Shown here piece after piece: positions 43,201 to 53,179 of a stretch of DNA of 64,000 nt. This stretch comes from Podospora bellae-mahoneyi (Eukaryota; Ascomycota; Sordariomycetes; Sordariales; Podosporaceae). A model generated the notes under the pieces. The model made no database searches and was not told where the DNA came from. It saw nothing but the letters and a program-made list of their open reading frames with translations. The translations under genes and the position numbers were made by a program. The DNA lies in contig NW_026946359.1 of NCBI RefSeq assembly GCF_035222275.1, forward strand, positions 3,596,001 through 3,660,000, written 5' to 3'. Each line of letters begins with the position of its first letter. Position 1 is the first letter of the stretch.

Positions 43201-46200
43201 TTATGATTCCCCCCTCCTCACACACCCAAAGCAAAAAACCTTCCCACACCCCCCTTCACACCTCCCCCCCTTTCCCTTATCCTCACCCCCCCCTTTCACA
43301 ATCTTCATCTGCCTCTTAACAGCAACTCTCGCCATAAAACTCTCCTTTTTATCCCTTTTCCTTGCCGAGCCCTCGGGTTTTTTGACCAAGTATGTCCCCC
43401 TCGGCGTACCACTCACCCTCGAAAACAACCTCACATGGTTCGAAGCAGGAGAAGACCTCATAATGGGCGTCACCGACGAAACAGACGGCGACAAGACAGC
43501 TAACTCGTCGTCTTCCGAGTCGGAGAGCAGAGACAGCACCCCCGAGCGACGTTTCCTTTTGGCGGTGGGGGTTATTGAGGATGAAACGGGGGGTGGTTTT
43601 GAGGTGGGGTCCTTGGTTGGTTTAGTCGAGGGTGCTGGTCGTTTTGATGTGGGCGTTTTGGTCGGTTTGGTGACGGTTGGTGTTGTTGTTGGCTTGACGG
43701 TGGTGGGTGGTGGTTTTGGGGCTGGGGTTTTGGCTGGTTCGGCGGCGGTTGGTGTGTTTGATATGGTGGATAATGGTGTGGTTGCTGGTATGGTGGGTGG
43801 TGTTGGTTTTGCCTTTGGGGGCCGGCCACGCGGTCTCCTCGGTGGTGTTGTAAGATACGAGGGCGTGGAAGGCCTGAGGTGAAAATCCCCTTTCCGTTGG
43901 GCTGGTTTGGATATCAATGGTGAAGATGTAATGGCGATGCTTTCTAGCGTCATATTGTTAATATTGTCGTGGGGGGTACCTGGCAGTGGTGACGATGTCG
44001 TGTCCGTGACGGCCCCGTCCTGAGACTGGGACGACAGAGCCGGGACAGGGTCTGATATTTCGGCTGGCCCCGGAGAAGATGCAATGGGGGCAGAGTCCAA
44101 CATCTCAGTATCTTGAGGCTGTAAAGATATAGAAGCGATCGGTCCCAGCATCTCATCATCGGGGGCGCAGGATGACAGAGTTGGCGACGGAACCGTGTGA
44201 TTTCGCGGGGTTTCTTCCTCCACAATTCCCATCTCACTTGACAGTTCAATATAAGAATCTGGTATTTCCAGCGTTGTCTCTTCGTCTCCATTAAACGACA
44301 GACTTGGCGATGGTGGCCTCACATCGTCGTCGAGATCTTCCTGGGTCGAGAAACCGCCGATGGGATCAGAGTCTGGGATTTCGCCTCGCGGGTCTCTACC
44401 CCTGAAGGATGGTCTCCCTTTGCGTCTGTTTGGCCATGGCGTCTCCTCGCTGCCGATTGTGTAGATAACTTCTGTTATTTGGGGCGGCCGAACCATAATG
44501 TCTGGTATTGATGATTCTGTATTAATAATGGGTGGTGCTGGTTGTGGTGACGATTCTTTCAACTCTACCGCGACGCGTTCATCTTCACGGTTAACCTGAT
44601 TCTCCAGGCTCGAATCTTTTGGATTAAGATTTCCAGCGTCAGGCATCGGCACATCGTGTGGCTTGTCCGAGGTATTTGTGTCGGAAGCCACGATGCCAAG
44701 TGGCTTGCGTAGAGTTTTCCGTAACAGACTTTCGTCCTTTTTGCGGCTTGCTCCTGCCTGCTTTTGTGGCTGCCGTTGCGTCTTCTGCATGGGCTGATCT
44801 TCGTCAGACAGGTCGTATTCTGCATCCACTACATGCCGAGTAAACAGTTCTCCTGGCGGCTCCGGCTGGCCGTTGGCTTCTATTCCACTTTCAACAGCCG
44901 GGGGTCTGGTTGAGTGGTTTGTTTCTTTCTCCTCGGGCGCCAGAGGTATCATTGTTGCTCGTGGGACATTTTCCTCCCCATCCTTTTCCTGTGAAATAGG
45001 ATGGTCACCCTCGCTTTGCTCAGGCGTAACAGCCCTGAACGAGGAGATGTCCAGTGGAGTTTTGGCCACAATCTCCACCCTTAGACTCTGATTTCGCGGT
45101 TTCCTAGCGGACTTGTGCTCTGAATCAGACACGTAGATGTAGACATCTGGATCCTCGGCAGGTACTGAATCTTGAACTGGTGGTGGTCGTGACCGGACAG
45201 CCATCACCGTAGGCTTCTGTTCTGGAGTCTTCGGGCTCTCGGTTTCTACAAGCGTTGCAGTCGGTTCCGGTTCAGTTGTTGGAGAACTGATGTCCGCCGT
45301 CACAATCTCAACATCTGACTGAACTCCGTCCGTCTTCGAAGGAGTACTCTCCGCCTCAGCCATCGCAACACCGTCCCGTGGCGGCGAAGGCGCTTTCGCC
45401 ACATCCTTTTCCGCATCTTTATACGCTGATTCTTTGGGTGTATCCGATCCAACCTTGGACTTTCTTTTTCCAGGTCCCCTCTTCTTCTTTTCCGGCCCCG
45501 TATCAGGCGGCGGCTTCGGCAACAGCAACTTCTGCTTTATCGGCGTCTCCGTCGTCTCCATACCCTTATCCTTCGTAAAAACCCCCAGCAAAACATCGTC
45601 CTCATTATCGCCCTGCTCATCCCTTGGCGCAGCAAGTGAAATCCGCTTCTTCTTCACCTGAGGCGCATCCGTCATAGCTGCAGGCCGGTACATATACGAA
45701 GGCGGCAGCTCCGGCGCCTGCCAAGTCGGATCGCTGGTCTGTAGATCGATCGGCGGTCCATATTCCACCGGCCACCCACTAAACCCTTCCATCTGTCCCG
45801 GAAACATCATACCCCCCCCAATCTGTCCAGAAAACATCACACCCGGCCCCATCTGCCCTTCAAATCCCATATTCGACAACCCCATCTGTCCCATCATCCC
45901 AGGCCACCCCCCAAACCCACCCTCCATCGCCAATTCCGACTGCCCCATCATCTGTGGAAGCATCACCCCCCCTCCCATATTCATCCCCATCATCTGCGGC
46001 AGCATCACATCCTGCCCCAACCTACTCAGTCCTTGAGCATCTCCCACACCCTGAAGAAGCCTCTCCTCCTCATTATATTCCTCCCCCCCATTGCCCCCCC
46101 CATTCTCCCCCTCCCCATCCCCCTCATCCTCACTCTCGCCAACCAAAAGGTCACTCCCCCTCATCCCCTCAATATGCCCATTATTAACCACTATCCTCCC

Positions 46201-46452
46201 AGTTCTCAAATCAACCTCGTCCCCCACCCCCTCAAAATCCCTCCCGTACCTCTCAAAGATGCTCTCAAACGCCGTCTTGAGCTTGTTCACCGCCCGCTGT
46301 CTCGACCGTTCCAGCCTCGCATTCGGATCCCGTCTCGCGTTGACTTCTGACGGCAGCGACAAGAGTTCGTCTTCTAGTGGATCCTCCTCTACTTCTAGGG
46401 GGTTGTTGTTCAACGAAAGGCGGGGGCGCTTGCTCGGAGGGGGGCACTCCAT
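43201..46452 (-). CDS. SCM3: Scm3/HJURP-type CENP-A chaperone, large fungal form
   Basis: Intronless gene for 1083 residues. The Scm3 domain lies near the N-terminus (about residues 45-105): KLKTAFESIFERYGRDFEGV then VDLRTGRIVVNNGHIEGMRG, the block that binds the CenH3-H4 dimer. Scm3 deposits CenH3 at centromeres. The rest is mostly disordered: a Met/Gly-rich stretch (about 145-225, repeated GQM/MMG units), acidic and Ser/Pro-rich central parts, and a Thr/Pro/Lys-rich region (about 920-1000). The C-terminus carries a cysteine motif, CEGGCGKVFCFGC, that could bind zinc. Yeast Scm3 is far shorter; filamentous fungi have long forms. The role of the tail is not known to me. Confidence 0.87.
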   Translation of the reverse strand: MECPPPSKRPRLSLNNNPLEVEEDPLEDELLSLPSEVNARRDPNARLERSRQRAVNKLKTAFESIFERYGRDFEGVGDEVDLRTGRIVVNNGHIEGMRGSDLLVGESEDEGDGEGENGGGNGGEEYNEEERLLQGVGDAQGLSRLGQDVMLPQMMGMNMGGGVMLPQMMGQSELAMEGGFGGWPGMMGQMGLSNMGFEGQMGPGVMFSGQIGGGMMFPGQMEGFSGWPVEYGPPIDLQTSDPTWQAPELPPSYMYRPAAMTDAPQVKKKRISLAAPRDEQGDNEDDVLLGVFTKDKGMETTETPIKQKLLLPKPPPDTGPEKKKRGPGKRKSKVGSDTPKESAYKDAEKDVAKAPSPPRDGVAMAEAESTPSKTDGVQSDVEIVTADISSPTTEPEPTATLVETESPKTPEQKPTVMAVRSRPPPVQDSVPAEDPDVYIYVSDSEHKSARKPRNQSLRVEIVAKTPLDISSFRAVTPEQSEGDHPISQEKDGEENVPRATMIPLAPEEKETNHSTRPPAVESGIEANGQPEPPGELFTRHVVDAEYDLSDEDQPMQKTQRQPQKQAGASRKKDESLLRKTLRKPLGIVASDTNTSDKPHDVPMPDAGNLNPKDSSLENQVNREDERVAVELKESSPQPAPPIINTESSIPDIMVRPPQITEVIYTIGSEETPWPNRRKGRPSFRGRDPRGEIPDSDPIGGFSTQEDLDDDVRPPSPSLSFNGDEETTLEIPDSYIELSSEMGIVEEETPRNHTVPSPTLSSCAPDDEMLGPIASISLQPQDTEMLDSAPIASSPGPAEISDPVPALSSQSQDGAVTDTTSSPLPGTPHDNINNMTLESIAITSSPLISKPAQRKGDFHLRPSTPSYLTTPPRRPRGRPPKAKPTPPTIPATTPLSTISNTPTAAEPAKTPAPKPPPTTVKPTTTPTVTKPTKTPTSKRPAPSTKPTKDPTSKPPPVSSSITPTAKRKRRSGVLSLLSDSEDDELAVLSPSVSSVTPIMRSSPASNHVRLFSRVSGTPRGTYLVKKPEGSARKRDKKESFMARVAVKRQMKIVKGGGEDKGKGGRCEGGCGKVFCFGCVRRGES

Positions 46453-46768
46453 CGTGGTAGTCGCATGTCGTGGTGGACGCTGGGGTCGGGTGTGGTGGTG
46501 TCGCAGAGTGGAATTGGCCGATTGGTAGTCACGGATCTTAGGTTGTCATATCCGAGAAGGGGACGTCTCACGCGCGCTGCAGTCACCCGTCGAGTCGTCG
46601 GTCGCGAAATTTAAACTTCAGTTTATTGCTCCTCGAAACCTTGAAAGTGACATGCTGCTCAGCGGAAATCAATTGGGAATTGATTGTTAACCGAGCAACG
46701 CGTGGGGCAAGTAATGGTCAGTGCGCGCTGAGCTTAACCCCCCCTTTTTGCTATTCATACAAGACTTT
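46453..46768. other. Intergenic region upstream of Scm3
   Basis: 316 bp holding the Scm3 promoter and the 3' end of the NDUFAF7 gene. I see nothing else. Confidence 0.6.
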
Positions 46769-48454
46769 TTAGACAGTAAACATCACAGTAGCATTCTTAT
46801 ACCACGTCAACAGCGGATTCTCCCCGCTCTTCGTCTCCGTCTCCTCCAAATACGCCCACCTCCGCATGAACTCCTCGTGAGACAACGACCGCGTCAGTTT
46901 GCCCGTAATAGCCTGGTACATCGCTTCCGACGTCTGAAAGTCAGTGGGAAACATGATGTCAAAGTACCCTTGATGCACCTAGAAACGCATCAGTATGTTT
47001 TGCCTGTCGTCAAACTGAACAGCACATCACTCACCAAAGGCGTCGAAACCGGCACCGGCCTCCTCTGATACCTCGTCTGCACAATCGGCGCATTCAACCC
47101 CTTGATCGCCCCCGGCAACCAGTGGAAATCACTCGTCAGCAGCCGATGCGCAGGGAAATACTTCCCCAACACGTCAAAAAACTGCATCAACCTCGTCGGG
47201 ATGTACTCCTGCTCGCTCAGGTTCCCAGGCAAGGGCCTCTGCTGAGACAGCCACTTGCCAAACCTGCTTGTGGGGTACGGCACCTTGTACCTCCCGTCCG
47301 TAGCCACATCCCTCACGCGGAAGAAGCGGGCCGTGACTTGGTCCAAGTTGCGACTGTAGAACTCGTAGTAGTCTCCCTTCCCATCGATCAAGACGGTTCC
47401 TTGAAGGGGAGCTTCGGTGGCCATGTCATACCGGACAACATCATGCGCAAAGTTGTCAAACACTTCAAAGGCGAGGAAGAAACATGGCGACGGCACTTTG
47501 GTCTTCCAGTCAAAGATGGACTGGTTGATGATTTCGACTTTTTGGGCGTGTCCACGAGCGTGGCTATTTTTCAAGAGGTGGTTGTTTTGAATCGTGGCGA
47601 GCTGGGTGGAAATTTCAATGATTTTATACTGAGTGCGAGCATAGACGGCCGGGTCCACATCGCGAATGTAGTCTAGGATGTTGAGCATCAGGGTACCACG
47701 ACCGGCACCCATTTCGTAAATGATCAAATCATGGTAGGGATAGGTGGTGAGTTTGTAGTTTGCGATCAGGTACCGGGCGATCGCTTCACCATAGTAAGGG
47801 CGGAAGAGTTCGGTAGGGGTATACCACAGCTGGCGTGTATCGGTTGGAGAGACGGCGTCGAGGGCGTCTTCGAATTCGACGTAGCGTTTCGAAAGAATAG
47901 TTTGGAAATCGATTTCGTCGTGGAGGGAGGGGAAGTTGAAGGGCTCGCCGGGGGAGAAGATAACAACTTGTTTGGAGAAGTAACCGTAGTTGGGGTTGTA
48001 CAGACTGTCTGGAGGATATGTCAGCTGTGCACAAACAGATGTAGGTACTTTCCCAATAGAACCAACCTTCAACAAAGTCCCGCATCAGCATCTTTACCCG
48101 GCGTGGCCGTTCCTTTCTGCTTCGGAGCTCATCGGCAGTGACCAGGGGGTAGCTCTCGAACTCCTTGGACATGTCCTCCTGAAACACCTCGCTCCGTTGT
48201 TGCCAGTTACTTTCATTGTGTGGATTCTTTGACGATTCCCCTCCTCTACCGCGAGCCACATAGTTTCGGTGTTGTTGTTGTTGCCGTGGCGCATGGCAAT
48301 GTTGGTAATGTTGTTGAAGCTCCTGAGCTTGAAGCCGTTGACGTCTCACATTCCGCAGAGCTGTGGCCAGGGTCGCCAAGTTCCTTCGCGATTGGCAGGC
48401 AGGGTGATGTCTAAATAGCTGTCTAAACAAGTGAGTAACTGCAGGCGAGTCCAT
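46769..48454 (-). CDS. NDUFAF7: Mitochondrial protein arginine methyltransferase NDUFAF7 (MidA family)
   Basis: Matrix enzyme of 523 residues in three exons: 48454-48067, 48008-47035 and 46978-46769. The family dimethylates an arginine of the 49-kDa complex I subunit early in complex I assembly. A basic, acid-free N-terminus ([20 protein letters not shown]) is a likely mitochondrial presequence. Conserved parts: [20 protein letters not shown] across intron 1, [18 protein letters not shown], the SAM-binding loop [16 protein letters not shown], and ALEVFDN-like [13 protein letters not shown]. After intron 2 the chain continues [16 protein letters not shown]. An upstream in-frame ATG at 48592 gives a longer, less presequence-like start. 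Divergent from a cysteine-synthase-like gene. Confidence 0.93.
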
Positions 48455-48956
48455 TGTTCCGGAGTCGACCCCTAGAGGTCTGGTTGTGGCGTCGGTGGTG
48501 TCGTCGAGGGGTTTGGCGAGCTGTCCTGGACATTGAACTCCATCCCTCCTTTGACAAGCAGCACCCGCGCAGTTCCCATTTTCGGGGGTCAACTTTTTGC
48601 GTTGGCCCGAGCTCCCATCATCAGCAGGGGTCTTCGGCCTTCAACGGCCTGGATCTGGCGGGGTTTAAAAAAGCGGCCCCCACTGAATCTCACGACATTG
48701 AAACGTTGGACCAGGGTTGAGAATTGGCTTCTTGGCGACGAAGCTTGAAAGCTCTCAATGACATCAACTCTATTTTTTTCTTTTCACGGTAACATTTGCA
48801 ATTAGCTCTGGAACTTCTTTTCATTTTGGTTCCTGAAGCCCTTGAGCTTCTGGTTTCTCGTGTTTGCTCTTCGAGGATGTCTTTATAATCTGCTTCCTCC
48901 TCCTCATCATTTCTTGACCCTCTCATGAAGCAATGAGATAGATACCCCAAGTCAAA
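48455..48956. promoter_or_regulatory. Divergent promoter region of the NDUFAF7 and cysteine-synthase-like genes
   Basis: 502 bp between start codons of two genes with mitochondrial products. No distinct element was recognised. Confidence 0.55.
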
Positions 48957-50339
48957 ATGTCTCTAAGCGACCACCCAAAAGCCTACGGCACCGCCGCCCT
49001 GACAGTAGCCTTCATAACCGGCATCTTCGTCACCCTCGGCTTCAAAGACCTCTACCCCGAACTCGAAAACCGCTACCAGCAACGTCTCAAACGCAACCGC
49101 CATGCCCGCAACTTGCTCGCCCGCTCCTCCACCGTCTCCTCCCGACGAGATTCCTTCCTCTTCAGCGGCCCCGTCTCCCTCGAAGACCGGGAATCTACCT
49201 TCACCACCATCGACCGCGGCCTCGGCATAGTCGACGGCATAGCCGGCACGATAGGCAACACCCCCCTGGTCAAAATCCGCTCCCTCTCCGAAGCAACCGG
49301 GTGCGTCATCCTCGCCAAAGCAGAGTTCCTCAACGGCGCGGGGAACTCCCCCAAGGACCGTGTAGCCTTAAACATGATCGAAGTCGCTGAGCAGCAAGGC
49401 CTTTTGGTCCCCAACAGAGGTGACACCATCTACGAAGGCACAGTAGGATCAACCGGTATCTCCCTCGCCGTCCTGGCCAGGGCGAAAGGGTACAAATGCC
49501 ACATCTGCATGCCCTCCGACGTGGCGATTGAGAAATCTGAGCTCCTCCACCACTTGGGAGCTACGGTGGAACGTGTCACTCCTGCGCCCATCACGGACCC
49601 AAAACATTTTGTCAACCTCGCCCGCCAGAGAGCAAAGGAACACACGTTGCGGACTGACACGGAAAGCCGCGGGTTTTTTGCCGATCAGTTTGAGTCGTTG
49701 GCTAATTACACGGCCCACATGAAGACCACGGGCCCGGAAATCTACGAGCAGACGGGCGGGCTTATTGATGCGTTTGTTGCTGGTGCTGGAACGGGGGGGA
49801 CCATTTCGGGGGTGACGAAGTATTTAAAGGAAGAAAAGAAGCTGACGAACCTCAAGGTTGTGCTTGCGGATCCTCAAGGGAGTGGGTTGTACAATAAGAT
49901 TAGACATGGGGTGATGTACTCGCCCACGGAGAAAGAAGGGACGAGGAGGAGACAGCAGGTTGATACCATGGTGGAGGGGATTGGGATTAACAGGATTACC
50001 GAAAACTTTGAGTCTGCCAGGTCGCTCATCGACGACGCCGTAAGGGTGACGGATATCCAAGCTCTTAAAATGGCGAGGTGGTTGGTGGAGCATGATGGGA
50101 TTTTTGTGGGGAGTTCGAGCGCGGTCAACTGTGTTGCGGCGGTGATGACGGCGCTGAAGATGCCGAAGGGGAGTCAGGTTGTGACTATTTTGTGTGATAG
50201 TGGGAGTAGGCATTTGAGCAAGTTTTGGAAGAGCGTGGGGGAGTTGGGGTTGGAGGTTAATGGCGAGGATGAGGAGAGGGGGGGGGAGGGGGAAGGTGAC
50301 ATTGTTGAGGTTTTGGGGTTGGGGAAGGGGAGGCAGTAA
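48957..50339 (+). CDS. Cysteine-synthase-like PLP enzyme with N-terminal membrane anchor
   Basis: Intronless gene for 460 residues. A hydrophobic segment at about residues 12-28 (TAALTVAFITGIFVTLGF) precedes a basic stretch, as in the mitochondrial outer-membrane protein Mcy1 (yeast YGR012W). The fold-type II PLP core has the lysine K133 in GNSPKDRVA, substrate-binding GSTGIS in YEGTVGSTGISLA, and the phosphate loop GAGTGGTISG. Family members make cysteine from O-acetylserine, but activity of the membrane-bound group is less clear. The C-terminus adds an acidic Gly/Glu tail. It may be a secondary cysteine synthase (often named cysteine synthase 2). Codon endings shift from C at the start to G/T at the end. 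Confidence 0.9.
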   Translation: MSLSDHPKAYGTAALTVAFITGIFVTLGFKDLYPELENRYQQRLKRNRHARNLLARSSTVSSRRDSFLFSGPVSLEDRESTFTTIDRGLGIVDGIAGTIGNTPLVKIRSLSEATGCVILAKAEFLNGAGNSPKDRVALNMIEVAEQQGLLVPNRGDTIYEGTVGSTGISLAVLARAKGYKCHICMPSDVAIEKSELLHHLGATVERVTPAPITDPKHFVNLARQRAKEHTLRTDTESRGFFADQFESLANYTAHMKTTGPEIYEQTGGLIDAFVAGAGTGGTISGVTKYLKEEKKLTNLKVVLADPQGSGLYNKIRHGVMYSPTEKEGTRRRQQVDTMVEGIGINRITENFESARSLIDDAVRVTDIQALKMARWLVEHDGIFVGSSSAVNCVAAVMTALKMPKGSQVVTILCDSGSRHLSKFWKSVGELGLEVNGEDEERGGEGEGDIVEVLGLGKGRQ

Positions 50340-50690
50340 GTAGAAAATGGGTGTATCTGAGGGATGCAGATGTGAGAATGATGATACCCCTTGTTCATTG
50401 TGTGTGTATATGTGGCACAACGTTGACTGTGACCAGAAAGATGAGTAAAAAAAATTACGACTCTTGTTCTTCAGTCATTGGCTAGGCATTAGTTCTCAAA
50501 ACTCTCAGCCTCACCACAAATATCATCAATAATACTCCCTGCTTTCTCTTCAACATTAACCATTATATCATTCCTTCCTATTTTCAATATGTGTTATTAA
50601 AATAATCCACAATAATCTACAGAATCATGCCACCCAACTTTGTACAAGGACGACACCACCCAAAAATGCATTTTCGCCCCCCATTTATTT
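50340..50690. other. Convergent intergenic region
   Basis: 351 bp of 3' flanks, T- and A-rich in the middle. No gene seen. Confidence 0.6.
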
Positions 50691-51077
50691 TCACTCAACA
50701 TAGTTCCCCTTGTGATCCCTATGACCGCTTTGACGATGTCTTCCCTCATGATCCACCCACACGTGGAAAGGTTCGTTATCATGCTGTTTCCTTCCGTGAT
50801 TGGACTCCCTGTGATGAGCGTTGTTTCTTTGCGTCTGCTGATAATCTCCACCATGACGGCTGCCATAGTTGAATCCCTCACGATGATGCCGCCTGTTGCC
50901 ACTACGGTCGTCGTCATACCACTGCTGGCCATAACCATGGCGACCGTTGCTGTTGTAACCTTTCTCACCAAAGTGGTAGCCGTTGTCTCCACCGCGATTT
51001 CCTTCGCGGTTAGTGCCATATCCACCAGGAAACTCACCGGTGGGTAGGAAGCCGGGTTGTACTCTAGGACGATCAGA

Positions 51078-51114
<37 letters not shown>

Positions 51115-51965
51115 TGAGGGCGGCGGTGGTAATCAGGACGAGGTTGTGCATATTGAGCTTCGCGGTGAGGACGTTGAGGTTGGTGCTGCTGTCCCTGCTG
51201 TCCCTGCTGTCCCTGCTGTCCCTGCTGTCCTTGTTGCCCCTGCTGCCCCTGACGTCCACGATACTCCCCCTCCTCATACCTCTGAGACCCGTAATTCGGT
51301 CTAGGCCAATACCCAGATAACTTCGGCCTCCCCTGACGCCTGGCTCCCCCTTCCTCCTCCTCCTCCTCCTCCTCCTCCTGCTCCTCCTCCGCCTTCTTTT
51401 TCCCCTCAGGCTTCTTCTTCCTCTCCTTCCCTCCCCACCTCCACTTCTTTGCTTCCTCCTTCCCACCTTTCCACTTCCACTCCTTCTCGCCCCACTTCCA
51501 CCCCTTCCCCTTTTTTACTCCCTCCTCCTCCTCCTCCTCCTCCTCCCTCTCCTCTTTCTCCTCCTCCTTTTTCTTCCCCTGCCTATGCACACTATGATCA
51601 CTCTTATCAACCGTGATTGGATCACAAACACTAATCCCGATACAAATGATATTTTTCGGTTTCTGGTTGTCATTCTTCTTCTGGCCGCTGTTCTTGCTGT
51701 TGGCTGCCCGCTCGGCTAGGCGGTCAATGAGCCGGTCGATGAGGGCGTCTAGGTTTGGGTCTTCCACGTTCTTGTCCTCCAAGACTTTTATTTTTGTGAG
51801 GAGGGATTGGATTTCGGAATCAAAGGCGGGGTCGGGGGGAAGGTTTTGGGAGTGGTAGTTTGAGATGGCTCGGGAGGCGGTTAAGGAGGGGGAGAGGGCG
51901 ATGGGGGTGGCGAGGATGGGGAGGGGGAGGGGGAGGAGGAGGGTGAGGAGGGTTTGGGTGCGCAT
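50691..51965 (-). CDS. Low-complexity secreted protein of unknown function
   Basis: Open frame of 424 residues beginning with a clear signal peptide (MRTQTLLTLLLPLPLPILAT). An N-terminal part with some sequence complexity (about residues 20-115, LTKIKVLEDKNVEDPNLDAL and IICIGISVCDPITVDKSD) is followed by extreme low complexity: Glu/Lys runs with GWKWGEKEWKWKG, a GQQ repeat (seven or so copies of a 9-bp unit), a Gln run of 13, and a His/Arg/Gly-rich tail. I do not recognise a family. The tail has RGD and NxS/NxT chances but no domain. An intron removing part of the repeats cannot be excluded. It might be a cell-wall or extracellular-matrix protein; that is a guess from composition. Confidence 0.55.
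51069..51111 (-). repeat. (CAG)n trinucleotide run coding for poly-Gln
   Basis: Appears as CTG repeats on the plus strand with two TTG-type interruptions; encodes about 13 glutamines in the low-complexity secreted protein. Confidence 0.85.
51190..51252 (-). repeat. 9-bp tandem repeat coding for GQQ
   Basis: Plus strand shows CTGCTGTCC/CTGCTGCCC-type units, about seven copies. On the coding strand each unit gives Gly-Gln-Gln. Confidence 0.8.
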
Positions 51966-53179
51966 GGTTGGGGGATGGGTGGTGTGGTGAGTCGGGGTGG
52001 GCTGGTGGTTTGGAAGCTGCTGGAGGTGTATTATACTGACATTTTTGATCTCTGCTCTGGGAATGTTCTGTTTTAACATCTGAATGTCATCTCCGGGCGT
52101 TTGGACACCTATCTTCAACGGCTACTCAACCTCCATCTCCGTTGTCAACGCCAGTAACGGCAAAGCGGCCTTCACCGTGTCGCGAGCATGACATCTCCAG
52201 AGCTAACGGTTGTCGTGACCTGTTGATAACGATTCAACGGTCATCCCAACGTCCCCAACAGTCGTCCCGTTGCCAGGCGACCACAACCTTGGGTCGGAAA
52301 GGCGAGGGCACTGAATCGAGGTGATTACCAAGCGAGCAAGATTCTGAAATGGTTGCCGGACAAAAGTCAAATTTATTTCTGGTCCTGGCGCCAGAATAAG
52401 GTGAAGAAAATGGCTCGACTCCTGACTGATAGATGTGACAGATCACTGGGGAAGAATCCTCGCCGGTGTGGACTATGTATGCTCAGGGACTCATGCCAAG
52501 CTGTTCGCTCTTGCCAAACATGTCTTGCCCCTTCCCAAGGCATGTGGAGAAAGGATAGCGGTCCTGGGCGGTTCTAATCGAGGCAGGAGCGGTCCGTATG
52601 CAGATCTATAGACAGACGTTCATGATGATACCTGCACTCTAGCAACAATTATTCATCTTGCAAAGACACTTGTCAACTATCATCTTGACGGACATCCCTT
52701 TTGAGAGCTCCGTCTCATATTCTGGCATGTGGCCATTCTTTCAATCCGAGCTGTTGTATCGCCCTGTTGGTGATGATTAGGGACGGACTCCTCGTTCAAC
52801 CCAGTTAGACCAGTTTTTGAGTCATACCAGATGCCCCAGATCATCGATGCTCTCGACTGTGAGCTCACCCACCTTTCACCGTCCCAGCCCCGTTCAGCCC
52901 CGGACTCTCACCCAACGATTCAGCCCCCGCCGTTCACATACTAACATGATTCGAGAAGCGTGCTATTCCCCTGAATCGGTCTGGATCATCGTTGACCAAA
53001 GACGGTGAAGACCATGATTATGATGCGGCAAAAACGTTGCAACCCCGTAGCCCGTTGATGTATAAAGTGACAGTTGATACCCTCTCAATCAGCAGCACCC
53101 TCTCAACTCATCCACCGGCTTCCATCCGCCTTCGTTCCCTAAAGACAAGAAAACACGCTCATTAGCTTCCATCTTCGAT
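51966..53179. promoter_or_regulatory. 1.2 kb divergent region between the two secreted-protein genes
   Basis: Contains both upstream regions. The last 130 bp before 53180 are CT/CA-rich with a TATAAA-like word (tgtataaagtg near 53057), suiting a promoter about 120 bp from the start codon. No gene seen. Confidence 0.5.
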
